Assembly: GCF_030867145.1 (NCBI RefSeq)
Contig: NC_134415.1
Span: 15,850,417 to 15,914,416 of the forward strand
Source: Opisthocomus hoazin
Taxonomy: Eukaryota; Chordata; Aves; Opisthocomiformes; Opisthocomidae
DNA length: 64,000 nt
Direction: 5' to 3'
In this document: piece by piece, positions 53,001 to 63,054 of the stretch
Numbering within the stretch: the stretch's first letter is position 1
How the letters are laid out: each line of letters begins with the position of its first letter
Made by a program: the position numbers and the translations under genes
Notes under the pieces: model-generated
Seen by the model: the letters and a program-made list of their open reading frames with translations, nothing else
Database searches by the model: none
What the model was told of the DNA's origin: nothing

Positions 53001-56000
53001 TAATCAAAGTGCTTACAAAATGTTTGTGTGATAATCTGTCTCAGAATTTTCCTTGGTATCAGTGAGGCTGGCTTGTCTATGACTTCCTTCTTTCATGGAA
53101 AAGATACTGGATTTTCCACTTTCCTGCCTCCACAAACTTTCAGACAATGTTGTCTGTGGTTCAATGATTCTTTCAGCTTGTTCCTTACATACTTAATTGT
53201 GAATTTCCCCAAGTTCTGCTAACCTAACTTCATCTGTTTTAGTTAAATAATTTTATTTATCTTTATTTGTACTACTATGACCTTGTTAAAATGCTTTGAG
53301 TAGGTACCTGATCAGAATGAATGTTTTTGGTAATGATTTAAACAAAAACAACTTTAACAACTAGCTTTGCTTACATCATCCATTATTTGCTTTCCTCTTT
53401 GTTTTTTTGTTTACAGAGCTATGCAATAGTTTATCTTTGACTTTTATATAACCTTTCTACTTAGGATTTATATAATATCTTTATATAACCTTTCCTTACT
53501 GCATTTACATCTCTGGTAACTGAAACTCATTGTGAACCTAAGTGTTTCTAATTCTAACGTTATATGCTTTTTCCTTCTGTTATAGAATTATGTTTTCATT
53601 TTCAAAACACACATATTCAGTTTGTAAAGTTACTGTTACTATTCTTACCTAGAATTTCCACAGCATCACTGGAGACACAGCAGTTGACTAGTTGGATTTC
53701 TTCAAGTTCACTCAGTTCATCAGAGATTGATCTTACAATATAGATTATGCCATCCCCAATAGCTGTCAAATGATTCATGTATAATAAGCGTAGCTCTCTC
53801 AGATTTCTGATACCTTCAGCTATCAACAGAATGGAGAAAAAAAAAAAGTCACATTGCTAGGTGGACTATTTTGATATGTTTATAATTTCTTGATCACAGC
53901 AAATAGCTAGAGAGAACTAGATGTTGATTGTCTGGCATACTACAACTATCTATATTTTGATGCCATGAAATATATGATAAGTTTTGTTCACAAAAAAAAA
54001 GATAAACACAGCCCCTTATTCAGCTACTGCATCAATCAATACAAACTGCCCTTCAGCCAAGAGAACGTAACTCATAGATCAAATGTGATCTTCTTGTGGA
54101 ACAAATCCAGGAGAAGCACTGTTTTACCATGCCATCAAAGAGAGGATGAGTAGACATATGGATGGCCATCTCCATTTCAGTTATTGGCTTGTGTGACCCT
54201 AGCAAACATTATTCAAGCTGTTCAACATTGGTATCCAGTGAATGACCTTGCAGAAAGTCAGCAACAGGCCAGGGAAGGGAACTATATCACCTTTTCGATC
54301 TCCTGACTTGCAGTTCATGCAGATTAGCCATGTTAGATCTGTTTGACTACAGCATGCATTACTAACTTGAGAGGAGCACTCTAATACTTTGTGACAATCA
54401 GGATACAGAACATATCAAGACTTCAATGCAAATATATATGAAATTACTTCTTTAAATTAGATGATAGGATTTTCAAGTCCTAATAGTGTACAAACTTCAG
54501 ACCAACTTGTTAAAACACTCACAATCTCAGCACTATATACTTGATTATGGTGTAAAATAGAAGAGAGGGAATTACCTAATTTTTTTGCATCACCTTCATC
54601 CATGCTTATGTTGTCAAGTACAAGCCCTTCAGCATTCACAAGTTTCTTTATTCCATCAATAAGTCCACCTGCCAAAAAAACCCCCCATAGATATATACAG
54701 CATGTTAATGTAATACAGGAACAAATTCATTTGTAGAACACATATAGTCCAGTGATATTAGGTTCTTGTGAAAAGTAAATAATGGTTTTGTGTGAAAATA
54801 TGGATGTCTACAAGGGATGACCTGGGAGAATACCCGAGGGAGAGATCTACAAAACGATGAGTGCATGGTAAAGATTGGGTAGAGACTGACTGATCAGTTT
54901 TTTTCTTCCAGTACAAGAACAAGAGGCCACCAATTGAAACCAGTCCAAAACAAACATTAAGGATATAGTCTTTTACGCCCTTTGCCAAAGGATGCTGCAG
55001 ATGCAGTAGGTTTACATGGGGTCAAAGCAAAGACAGACAAACATTAGCAGGACCCTTTGGGGAGGTCACTGAATAAACAAATCATAAGCATAGTAAGCTG
55101 GTCTGAACTTAAAAGAGAGGCTGTGAGATTATTAAGAATAAAGTATTACAGATTCTTGCATTGTTCTTGCTCTTCCTTACACATCCACTTATAGGTGCTA
55201 TTGGAGACAATGAACCAAGGTAGATGGACCCTTCTTTTTGGGTCAATATGGATGTTGTTACTATACTCTTACATTGCTCTCCCTAACAACCTTGGCATAT
55301 GTTTGCACGTGGAAAAGATCATTTTTTTATTTAATATATAGTTCCAGAATAATCTTGAGATTATATGTCATAGGATGATAAAAAAAAAAAATTTTTTTTT
55401 TTTTAAATTTCTGAGATCATCTAGTTCGATTTCCTGCTCAAAGCAGGGCTGAATTTAAAGTCGGATGAGGTTGCCCAGACCCTCATCCAGTCGAGTTTTG
55501 AAAATCTCTGAAGACAGTGATGAAATGACCTCCAGATCCCTGTTGCACTATTTGATCACCCTCCTAGTAAAAACTAGTCTATGTGGAGTTGGAACCTCCC
55601 TTATTACAAACTTGAAATTGTTGACTCTTGACCTTTAATTGTGCACCTCTGAAAAGCTCCATCTTCTCTGTAACAACCTTAAGGTAATGTAAGACTGCAA
55701 TTAGTTGCCCCGTTAGCCTTTTCTTCTCCAGGCAAATCATGCCCAGCTGTCTCAGCTTCTCCTTGTGTGTTAGGTGCTCCAGCTCCCTGGAAGAGCCCTT
55801 GGACTCTAGCGGGATTGTTACTATCTCTTTCATCCTGGGCAGCCCGAAGCTGCACATAATACTCCAGACTGGCCACGAGAGTGCAGAATAGAAGGGAATA
55901 ACCACTTCCCCAGGTACACTACTGCTAATGCAGTCCCCTGTGTGCTTAGTCCTTATCACTAAATAACATAAGTAAATTTACATAACTGAGTAGACTGCAA

Positions 56001-59000
56001 TCACTTTCACCATGAACACAGAATTGCATTCTAGCAATATAATATTTCTCAAACTGATCAAAACCAGGCATCTTCCACATACAAGACAGCCATGATCCAC
56101 TTTGTATCCACGTTTATCTAAAAGAGCTCATTTACTGCCAGTAAATACTGTACCTTCTAGATTTTCACTTTGCAGATCTCTCACATGTAAGGTTTTCAGC
56201 TTTGTCATTCTTGTGATCTGTCGCTCATCTTCCACAGTAAGAGGTGTGGACTCCACAGAAAGATCTTGTAAGTTTTTACAGGTTTCAAGGACGTCATTCA
56301 ATGTTCCTGTGATACCAGCACTATTGCTGATGCACAGCTTGAGGCTTGCAGCAGAGCAACATATTTTGCCCAGATATTTAATATCACGTTTCTTTAACTT
56401 GTTGAAATCTTGAAGTGTAATTTCTAAAGATCTGAGACTCTGGTTCCAGTTGAAGAATAAGGAGACAGCCTTTTCAGGAATATAAGTTTTAAGTGAACTA
56501 ATTTGAAGATCTTTCACATTCTCATCACCTATTTCCTCACTTGGTGAGCAGTTGCCAAAAAAATCTAACTTAATGAGTCCTAGCGCACTAACACAATTCG
56601 GTAAGTATCTAAAAAAGTCAGAGAAATAAATTGGGATATTTTGAGTATTAATGTAAATACTTTTATCACAGAAAAACTCTTCAAAATCTCTGCTCAGTGC
56701 TGATTTTGAAGAACTTTCATAAAAGAAATTAATGACACAGTCTGCAAATATATCCTTGTTGGTTTTATTTAAATCTTCATTTTCTGTTATATTTTCTGAT
56801 CTTTCTGTGTATTTGCTTTCCAAAGCCAGATCCTTTAATGAAAATAGTTGAGAAATATCTCTATGCTGATCGACTTTTTTCAGTAAGTCCAAAATTATTT
56901 TTGTAGCATCTAGAGAGGATCCACAAGTGTAGAGGAGCAAATTGAAATAAGTATTAGTAATATCTGAAATATTATTAATTTTTTGTAGATAACTATAGCC
57001 TTTCTTCACCTCTGCTTCTTGGCAGGATGTCAGCAGCTTGCAAAGTTTTCTGCCTGCAGTGTATTCCTGAAATGACTTATGAAAGAATCTATACGTTGGC
57101 TTTAGTCTTTGAGCTGTGTATTTATTCAGAAGACCTGAAGCTAGCAGGACTTCTTCTTTTACGTCAGCTAAATCTTCAGACTGAAAATCAAATCGTTGAT
57201 CAAATATTCCATCTAAAGCTAAGTCTCCACAATGATCTATGCTCAGCATAATATGATTTTCTGTTATTTCTTTTGTTTTGTACCTGTTTTTCTCCACCAT
57301 CAAGTCATACAAAGTAGAGAAAAGTAGAGTCTGGGTGCTTGGATGAAAATTACTTTCACCCATTTGTATGGCACAGGCAATGATGACAAAAAGTGGAGTC
57401 TTCATAAGGGTCTTCATGGAAGTGGCCTCTTTAAGCTGGTTTAACAGACCGTCAGCCAGCTTATTTGTCAAGACATTTTTAATGAGCTTCATGCAACTCT
57501 CCTCCGACAGATCTCCTATTTCAGCAATCAGTGACCCAAACTGCCTGATTTTATGGATAGACTCTGTCCTGGTAGCAATAATGACCATGTTTTTGAATTT
57601 GTGGTTTTCTTTAATCATTGCTTCTACCTCTGGACAGTTTTGGGGTTTGAATTCATCATATCCATCTAACAGGAAAAGGACCCTTTGTCTTTGTGCTAGT
57701 AGCATTTTCATGAAACCTTGTTTGTGTATGGGGTATTGTTCAAAAAGAAGCTGATCACAGACAGTCTCATATATCCCACCTCTTGTGCTAGTCAGGCTGA
57801 TAAAGAAAACGAATTGGAATTTTTTCAAAGCGGAGCAATTATCAGAAGCCCAGAGTACAGCAATTCTTTTCAGAAGAGTTGTTTTTCCTTTGCCAGCTTC
57901 TCCTTCTATAATGCAGGGATTTTTCAGTTCCTCCAGAAGGACATTTAGCGTCAGCTGCCCTTTCCTGCTATTATGTATATCTTTTTTCCACAGCAAGACA
58001 TCAGTATACGCAGTTCCCAAATCAAAAATTATGTCAATATCACTACCAAGAGGATGATATTTCTGAAAAGCTGAAGATAGATACACATACTTTAAATCCT
58101 GAATCAAGTCATTTAATTTGTCTTGTTCCACTTGCCCGGTAGTACCTAAGGCAAACAGATCATGTATCAGTGAATTAAATAGTCAATGAGTTTGTCAATT
58201 AAAATTTCATTACTTTTGAAAGAACTGTCTGAATGTACTTGCTAAATCAATGAAATAGCGGTAAGCAAGAGGCATGAGATGTATTTATTGTCCACTGTCT
58301 AGCCAAGACTTAATTGATAAGGGCTGCATTTACTCATATAGTCTGCAGATACCACTCTGGCTCCACTTCACCCCTTATTTGAGGGTCTTATGGACTTAGC
58401 CTATTTGTGCACCGGATTCCAGAAATGTAAGCTTGCATACAAGCATATGAAAGTTTATATGTGCAAACACATGATGTGGCTTTTATGACGTTTTTATGTA
58501 ATAAGATTTTAATATGGAAAGACAGCATATATATATATATATATATATATATGAAAGGTATTAGAGTATTAAGAGAGATATTTGTCAATCAGTAACAGTT
58601 TTTGATAGTTGGACCAAATGAACTTCTAATCCAGTTCTTTTTTTAAACTGCTTTTTGCATTTTTGTTACTTTTGGTTAGTCTAACAGTTGCTTTCACACA
58701 GTTTGGAGGTGAGCTTAGTTGACGCTTCCATCATGGACAGAATAAAATGTAGTAACATCTAGAAAGTCTGAAGCTTACAAAAAAACTGCTTCTAAAGGGA
58801 GCCCTGGAAGGTTTGCATGCAGTGTTTCTTAAAGCACATCATGTAGACTAAGGGACAGGACTGAGTCAGACGTGTAGTCCAAGACCAGACTTTTGAAGCA
58901 GGTGGAGTAAAGAAGCACAGTCCCACAAACTGAAGAAAATCAAGAAAACCTATGCAAAGGAAATGCTTCGGTAAGAAATGCCATGCCTCTGTGGGAGTCC

Positions 59001-59788
59001 TGAAAGATTAGCCTGGGTGTATGCATTGCATTCATACAATAAGGTAGTCCTTTAACCACACAACGAACTTGCAGCCTGTGCACAACTGGATCAGCTTCCA
59101 GGCAAGAGGTTTATATCTGAAAAACTCATTACATATCCCCATTAAATTTTATATGAATTTTGGCCATACAACTGATCTAATTCAGTGTTCAGCTCACCCA
59201 CAACTCTCTTATCATAAACAAGTGATGGGATGTGTTTAACTGCCTGAACTTCAGCTATCTGATCACAGATGATTTTCACCCTTTCAGAGTTTTTCACTGG
59301 ATTTGGGCTTCCTCTCTTTGTGTCTTCACGTTTGTAAAATTTCTCAGTGTTCCCTGTCTTACTATCTCAAATGAAACAGTTCAGATCACACAAATCGAAT
59401 TAGAGCTTGGCTAAATACAGAATTATAAGACTATCATAAAAATTAGTCCATTGTAAGTTTTTCATGTATTTTTCTACACTAATATAATTCCTGACTAGAA
59501 GACAAAAATATAACCAGTAATACTTACAATATCCTTGCAGGTCATGAAAGAGAAAAGGGTTGTGTTTCTCAAGTGACTTCACCAAAATATTGCAGGCTTC
59601 TGAACCTTTATTCAAAATCATGTAAATCATCATTCTTGAGGCTTCTTGTTCAACCTTTTCACAAGCAATGGTATTCACTTCTTCATAAGACATGACGTTG
59701 CAGGCCAAAAGGTCATCTGCTATTTGCTTGACAGTGATCATTCCCATTCTTTGAATGAGGTGTACTCTGTTGCTTTCTATAAATTCCA
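49714..59788 (-). CDS. NLRC4: NLRC4 inflammasome NLR (whole spliced coding region)
   Basis: Seven coding exons on the minus strand join to a continuous frame of about 1,031 residues: 59528-59788, 56154-58145, 54576-54668, 53649-53819, 51435-51527, 50944-51111 and 49714-50030. The initiator A comes from an upstream exon. Every junction is GT-AG and phase 1. The order is CARD (about 1-88), NBD with Walker [10 protein letters not shown] (Lys175) and Walker [10 protein letters not shown] (about 243-251), HD1, WHD with the FFHKSF histidine at 443, HD2, then LRRs from about residue 640 to the end. From family knowledge, NLRC4 is a cytosolic adaptor that NAIP-ligand complexes open and nucleate; its CARDs then recruit caspase-1. 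Similarity to human NLRC4 is clear along the whole length, judged by eye from recalled sequence. No stop or frameshift is seen. Paralogous NLRs are unlikely because the CARD, HD2 and C-terminal LRR signatures all match NLRC4. Confidence 0.96.
50810..50841 (+). repeat. (AT)n microsatellite in an NLRC4 intron
   Basis: ATATATATAG and CTATATATATATATCTATAT, interrupted by CT; located between the last two coding exons. Confidence 0.9.
50944..51111 (-). CDS. NLRC4: NLRC4 coding exon 6: LRR
   Basis: A 168-bp phase 1-1 exon encodes about residues 870-926. It contains [28 protein letters not shown] and [11 protein letters not shown], matching human LTALMLPWGCDV, LEEVPQLVKLGLKNW and RLTDTEIRILG. The acceptor is TTTAATTTAG and the donor G|GTAAGTAAAG. 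The following intron (50,031-50,943) has no gene and contains an AT-rich microsatellite near 50,810. Confidence 0.95.
51435..51527 (-). CDS. NLRC4: NLRC4 coding exon 5: LRR
   Basis: A 93-bp phase 1-1 exon, too short to stand out as an open frame, encodes about residues 839-870. It reads [20 protein letters not shown] followed by [11 protein letters not shown]. Human has [20 protein letters not shown] at the same place. The acceptor is TTTTCCTGTAG and the donor G|GTAAGTC. Confidence 0.95.
52230..53245 (-). repeat. Ancient CR1 LINE in an NLRC4 intron
   Basis: About 1 kb of decayed CR1 lies antisense to the plus strand between the LRR exons at 51.5 and 53.6 kb. Landmarks include TCTTTCTCAATTTCTCTACA, ATATTGTTTAGAACAAGGA, GGTTTGGTGTGATTTGTTC, AGTGCTTACAAAATG and GAATTTTCCTTGGTATCAG. 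These match an old amniote CR1 subfamily in recalled consensus order. It has the same orientation as NLRC4, as do most of the intronic copies. Confidence 0.8.
53649..53819 (-). CDS. NLRC4: NLRC4 coding exon 4: LRR
   Basis: A 171-bp phase 1-1 exon encodes about residues 782-839. It includes [28 protein letters not shown] and [18 protein letters not shown]. The last matches human EEIQLVSCCLSANAVKIL almost residue for residue. The acceptor is CTGTTGATAG and the donor G|GTAAGA. It contributes two leucine-rich repeats. The downstream intron (51,528-53,648) contains about 1 kb of old CR1. Confidence 0.95.
54576..54668 (-). CDS. NLRC4: NLRC4 coding exon 3: LRR
   Basis: A 93-bp phase 1-1 exon encodes about residues 752-782, reading [20 protein letters not shown] and onward to DEGDAKKL. 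It matches the human stretch [20 protein letters not shown]. The acceptor is TTTTTTTGGCAG and the donor G|GTAATT. It encodes one leucine-rich repeat of the sensor-contact and autoinhibition region. The upstream intron (54,669-56,153) carries two old CR1 pieces in opposite orientation. Confidence 0.93.
54790..55070 (+). repeat. Ancient CR1 3' coding fragment in an NLRC4 intron
   Basis: The plus strand reads GATCTACAAAACGATGAGTG, then TACAAGAACAAGAGGCCACC, AAACAAACATTAAGGA, CGCCCTTTGCCAAAGGATGC and GGTTTACATGGGGTCAAAG. This is the RTRGHQ...FKTNKR...LP.DV end of an old CR1-clade ORF2. It is opposite in orientation to NLRC4. No open frame remains. Confidence 0.75.
55380..55404 (+). repeat. A12/T13 tract
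   Basis: Twelve A followed directly by thirteen T, forming a perfect AT palindrome at the 3' boundary of the inverted CR1 in the NLRC4 intron. It could extrude a hairpin and is prone to sequencing or assembly error. Confidence 0.9.
55405..55960 (-). repeat. Diverged CR1 3' fragment in an NLRC4 intron
   Basis: An inverted CR1 tail with GATCATCTAGTTCGATTTCC, AGTCGAGTTTTGAAAATCTC, TCTTCTCCAGGCAAATCATG and AATACTCCAGACTGGCCACG, in the same order as the young copies at 18-21 kb. The minus strand keeps a broken frame with [20 protein letters not shown], the relic of [18 protein letters not shown]. It is more decayed than the 18-21 kb pair. An A12/T13 tract abuts its 3' end. Confidence 0.88.
56154..58145 (-). 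CDS. NLRC4: NLRC4 coding exon 2: NACHT (NBD-HD1-WHD-HD2)
   Basis: This 1,992-bp exon encodes residues 88-751. It holds the ATPase and the autoinhibitory core. The Walker A lysine is at residue 175 and the Walker B aspartates at about 248-251. A WHD histidine sits at residue 443 in FFHKSFQEY; in mammals this histidine contacts ADP and holds the protein closed. The segment around 523-545 differs from human in sequence and by two residues in spacing. It still has a Glu-Ser pair at 530-531, where human has the Ser533 phosphosite. The first LRR-like strands occur at the end (for example [17 protein letters not shown]). The acceptor is TTTGCCTTAG and the donor G|GTACAG. Reading beyond the donor hits a stop within 20 codons, as expected for intron sequence. 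It is the longest open frame in the window. Confidence 0.97.
58527..58552 (+). repeat. (AT)13 microsatellite in an NLRC4 intron
   Basis: Thirteen uninterrupted AT units between the CARD and NACHT exons; likely length-polymorphic. Confidence 0.95.
59528..59788 (-). CDS. NLRC4: NLRC4 coding exon 1: CARD
   Basis: This 261-bp exon supplies residues 1 (last two bases of ATG) to 87 and the first base of codon 88. It encodes the caspase recruitment domain that polymerises and recruits caspase-1. Recognisable segments are [35 protein letters not shown] and LFHDLQG, which line up without gaps with the human CARD. The acceptor is TTTCTTCTCAG and the donor is GTAAGTATT. The exon starts with TG, so the ATG is completed across the splice junction. 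If intron sequence is read instead, the codon at 59787-59789 is GTG, which explains an apparent non-ATG start. The CARD is a self-contained phase 1-1 exon. The following intron (58,146-59,527) has no gene and contains a short AT microsatellite. Confidence 0.96.
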
Positions 59789-61405
59789 CTGAGAAGAAAG
59801 AATTAAATTTCTTGAATAAGTCTAGCTCATGCAGTAGCTGACACCTAAACTGTCATTCAGGATTCAGTGAAGACTTTTGTGGTGCACTGAGGGGCTAATA
59901 TCTGCACAGGTACAAACAGTATGCAGGAAACGGTGAGATCTTGGTAGGAATATAGAAAAGTTTGTAAAAGTTTCTGTGAATGGATAGGAGGTTTCTGGTA
60001 AAAAAAGATGCAGCATGGAATGTATCAGTATGGGTATGAAAATCATATGATATGTCTGAGATGTTGGCCGGCATCACAGAAACATATCACAAGTTTCAAT
60101 GGAAACTGCTTTTGAGAATTATATTATTTACTGATATGTCTAAATATGGGTTCATATTTCTGGATCTTCCTTTGAAAATCTTGGCAAGTTCATGCAGGTC
60201 ATGACAAATATAATTTGATTCTCCGAACAAAACCTGTATCAAGTACTTAAACGTTATTACACTCATTTTAAGATCAAAAAAGTCAGAAGAGTTACACGTA
60301 ATGCCCAAGCTCATAGGCAGTCCTGAACACATCCCAGGATAAAAACATCCCCAAAGAGTCTTCTGTACTCTGTGGTTGAGATGGCTAAAAACCAGTGCTG
60401 GAGCATATAAGGACTCATAACCAGAAGGAAAAAAACCATATATATCTACGGTATTTATTTGGGTGTAGCTTGGAGAAATGCACAGATTCTCAGCTCCCAA
60501 GCCCGCCAACAATATCTGGCCAAAATTATTTTTTAGTAGTCAGTTGAAGGTAGGTAACAGCATTGTAGAGGCAGTAAGGAGATAAAGGAAAGATGTGATA
60601 GGAATGAGGTGGAACACTGGCCTGATGCTGGTAAATTGGAGTCATTAGGGAGAGCCCCATTTCCGTTGGGCAGCTCTGTTCTCTTTGCTTCCTCAAAATC
60701 CAGGAGACATTTGATATATAATAGCAATAACCAGGATAGTCATGGGAATGTCTTTTGTGGGAAGATGTGTAAGAGCCACAAGCATTTCTCCAGAAAGTGC
60801 TGCATTTTGAGAATTCTACATTTTTTGCAAATTTGCAATTTCACTGTGTGGAATTTTAAATTAAATTTTTGGGGCATTGATTTACCTGCACATGTCAAAA
60901 TAAAACTGGACTATCATTCCTCTATGCTTTGTAGACCTTGAATATTACAGTAAATAAGACTTTTTCAGGGATAATTTTATAAAACTTCAGCTTCTGTATA
61001 ATTGTGGGGGAAAGGAAATAGTTGGTCTTTACAAGTCTGAAATTATCTGCAATATTTTGGAATAAACTGTAGAAATTACTGTAAGATAGCTAACACGAGA
61101 AATACCTGAGAATACCTGGCAAAATACATGAGAAAAATTATTAATCCAAAAATTTCTATCTGTAATATGTTGAAATAGAGGCTTTTAATAGAAATTTCTC
61201 TGCAAAGGTTACCTTTAAAAAATGTTTCAGAGCAAGACTTTTTACTATGTTAATAAATGGTCATATTATATAACTAGAACATAAATGTAGCAATTACAAT
61301 GTATTGCTTTTTAAAAAAATATTTTCTTTTTAAGGTTATTTGACTCTTTAATTACTATTTACATCTAAATTTAAATACGGAGAAACTGTAGTTTGTAAAT
61401 CTTAC

Positions 61406-61463
61406 TTGTTCAGGCTGAAAGTTTCAATGCTTGAACTGTGGAAGAGTGAATCTAATATCCAGA
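61406..61463 (-). other. NLRC4: Predicted NLRC4 5' UTR exon carrying the A of the ATG
   Basis: A 58-nt candidate exon has a textbook acceptor (TTTGTTTTATTTTTCAG) and donor (CAA|GTAAGA). Its last base A joins TG at the start of the CARD exon to make ATG in the context ACAATGG, with A at -3 and G at +4. The in-frame codons before it are TGA ACA, so translation cannot start further upstream. These points favour it as the penultimate untranslated exon. Its use is inferred; a rival 15-nt candidate lies at 62,079-62,093. Confidence 0.6.
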
Positions 61464-62119
61464 CTGAAAAATAAAACAAATCAAAAGACTGAATACTCCA
61501 GATATTACTTTCATTTTCCTAGGCCACAAAAAAAAAACCTTTCATGTAAAACTTTCTACTGATATGAAATAGTCAGATATAACAATATTATCTCTAGGTG
61601 AATTGACTAAAATTACTTTGATTTGATATCTTATATATATGTTTGATAACTTTAAAGCATGTTTAAAATCAATAAGCAGGAAATATTGATTTAAGCAAGT
61701 GATTTTAATCTTCTGTGCTTTAATTCCTAAGAAACAGACCATTCTCATAGACCAGCATAATCATTGAAATATAACCTTTAAAGTAAATTTGGTTGTTGTT
61801 TTCGACACCAGAAAGATACAGTTCATTTCTCACATCATTTCACTTCATCTTTCACATAGTTTCATAGTGCAATACATATGCAGATTCTTATGTTTTACAT
61901 TTTTATCATTAAGGATAGTGAATGAGGCACACATTACTTCTTCGGTTTTAGTTTGAATGATACCAAGATACACTTGGATAGAAATGTTAAATAAGGTAAT
62001 AGCATAAAAAAACAACATTTAAATTCAATTATTCATTACATAAAACTAAACAAAGGTACCTCAAATAAAATTACTTACTTTTAATGGATACAACTGAGAA
62101 AATAAAGTACATTTGTGAC

Positions 62120-62460
62120 AATATGTAGCAGGTCAAATGAAAGGTTCATCTAGCTCAGTATCCCATCTCCAGCAGTGCCTTCTGTAAGATGTTCCATTCC
62201 TTGGGATCTTTTCCATTTCCATTACATTCTTTTTGAGATGGAATGCTGCAGCAGACTACAGTATTAAGATACCATATAGTTTTATGGATGGACACAGTGC
62301 CACAATAATGTTCTCTCTTTCATTCTCCATTTTCTTAGAGCGTTCCTTTCATTTGCTTTTACTGAGCATTGAGCAGATATTTTCATAGAGCTATCAATTT
62401 TAACACCCATTTCCCATTTGTAAGTGTTAATCACCATCCCTATGTAAGGAAAAACATGAT
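62120..62460 (-). repeat. Ancient CR1 fragment upstream of the NLRC4 coding exons
   Basis: GGTTCATCTAGCTCAGTATC at 62,143 is the reverse of an old CR1 3' UTR consensus. Further right, GAGCATTGAGCAGATATTTT and CATAGAGCTATCAATTTTAA match an internal coding part of the same family, so the middle is deleted. It lies between the possible 5' exons and has the same orientation as NLRC4. Confidence 0.65.
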
Positions 62461-63054
62461 TTTTAAGAGTAACTTAACAATACACTGAACAGAAAATACT
62501 GTTTGCTTAGACAAGCTTTTTTTAAAATAGTTAAAATACTCAAATATCAAGTGTAGAAGCATGGTCTATTGTCATTAACCCTCCCTAAGCCAAAACTTCA
62601 TGTTCTAAAGCTTCTAGAATCTACAACAACCTCCAGTACTACCAGCTTTACTTAATAATAATTTCACAGTTTGTAGCACACTAAATAGCATGTTAATAGT
62701 AGTAATTAATAATAATTGCAAGTATACCAGATTACTACTTAGTCATAAGTTCTGGAAAACTATTCTGGCTTTACAGTGCTGAAAGACTAATTTGAACTTG
62801 CTCCTATAAAAAGTATCACCTTAACTATTACAATTTTTCTAATGGTTTTTCTAAGCAAATGTCACACAGGTTTTTCTTTTTTGCTTAAATAAATAGTTAA
62901 AGTAAATAGTTGCAAATTCCCCACTGCTAAAGGCATGTAAGGTTTCCTAAGAGAAAACAATCACAGCAAAATGAAGTTAAAACATCTCTGAACTTTCTTC
63001 TTTACAAATATTCAAGAAGTAAGGTAGCGGTAAGAAAGCAAGCAGTTTACTCAC

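Noticed and set aside
58388..58588. Minus-strand frame with repeated IYIYIY
   Set aside because: It is only the translation of the (AT)13 microsatellite.
59787..59789. GTG as the NLRC4 start codon
   Set aside because: The G belongs to the splice acceptor AG. The exon starts at the following TG and the ATG is completed by an upstream exon.
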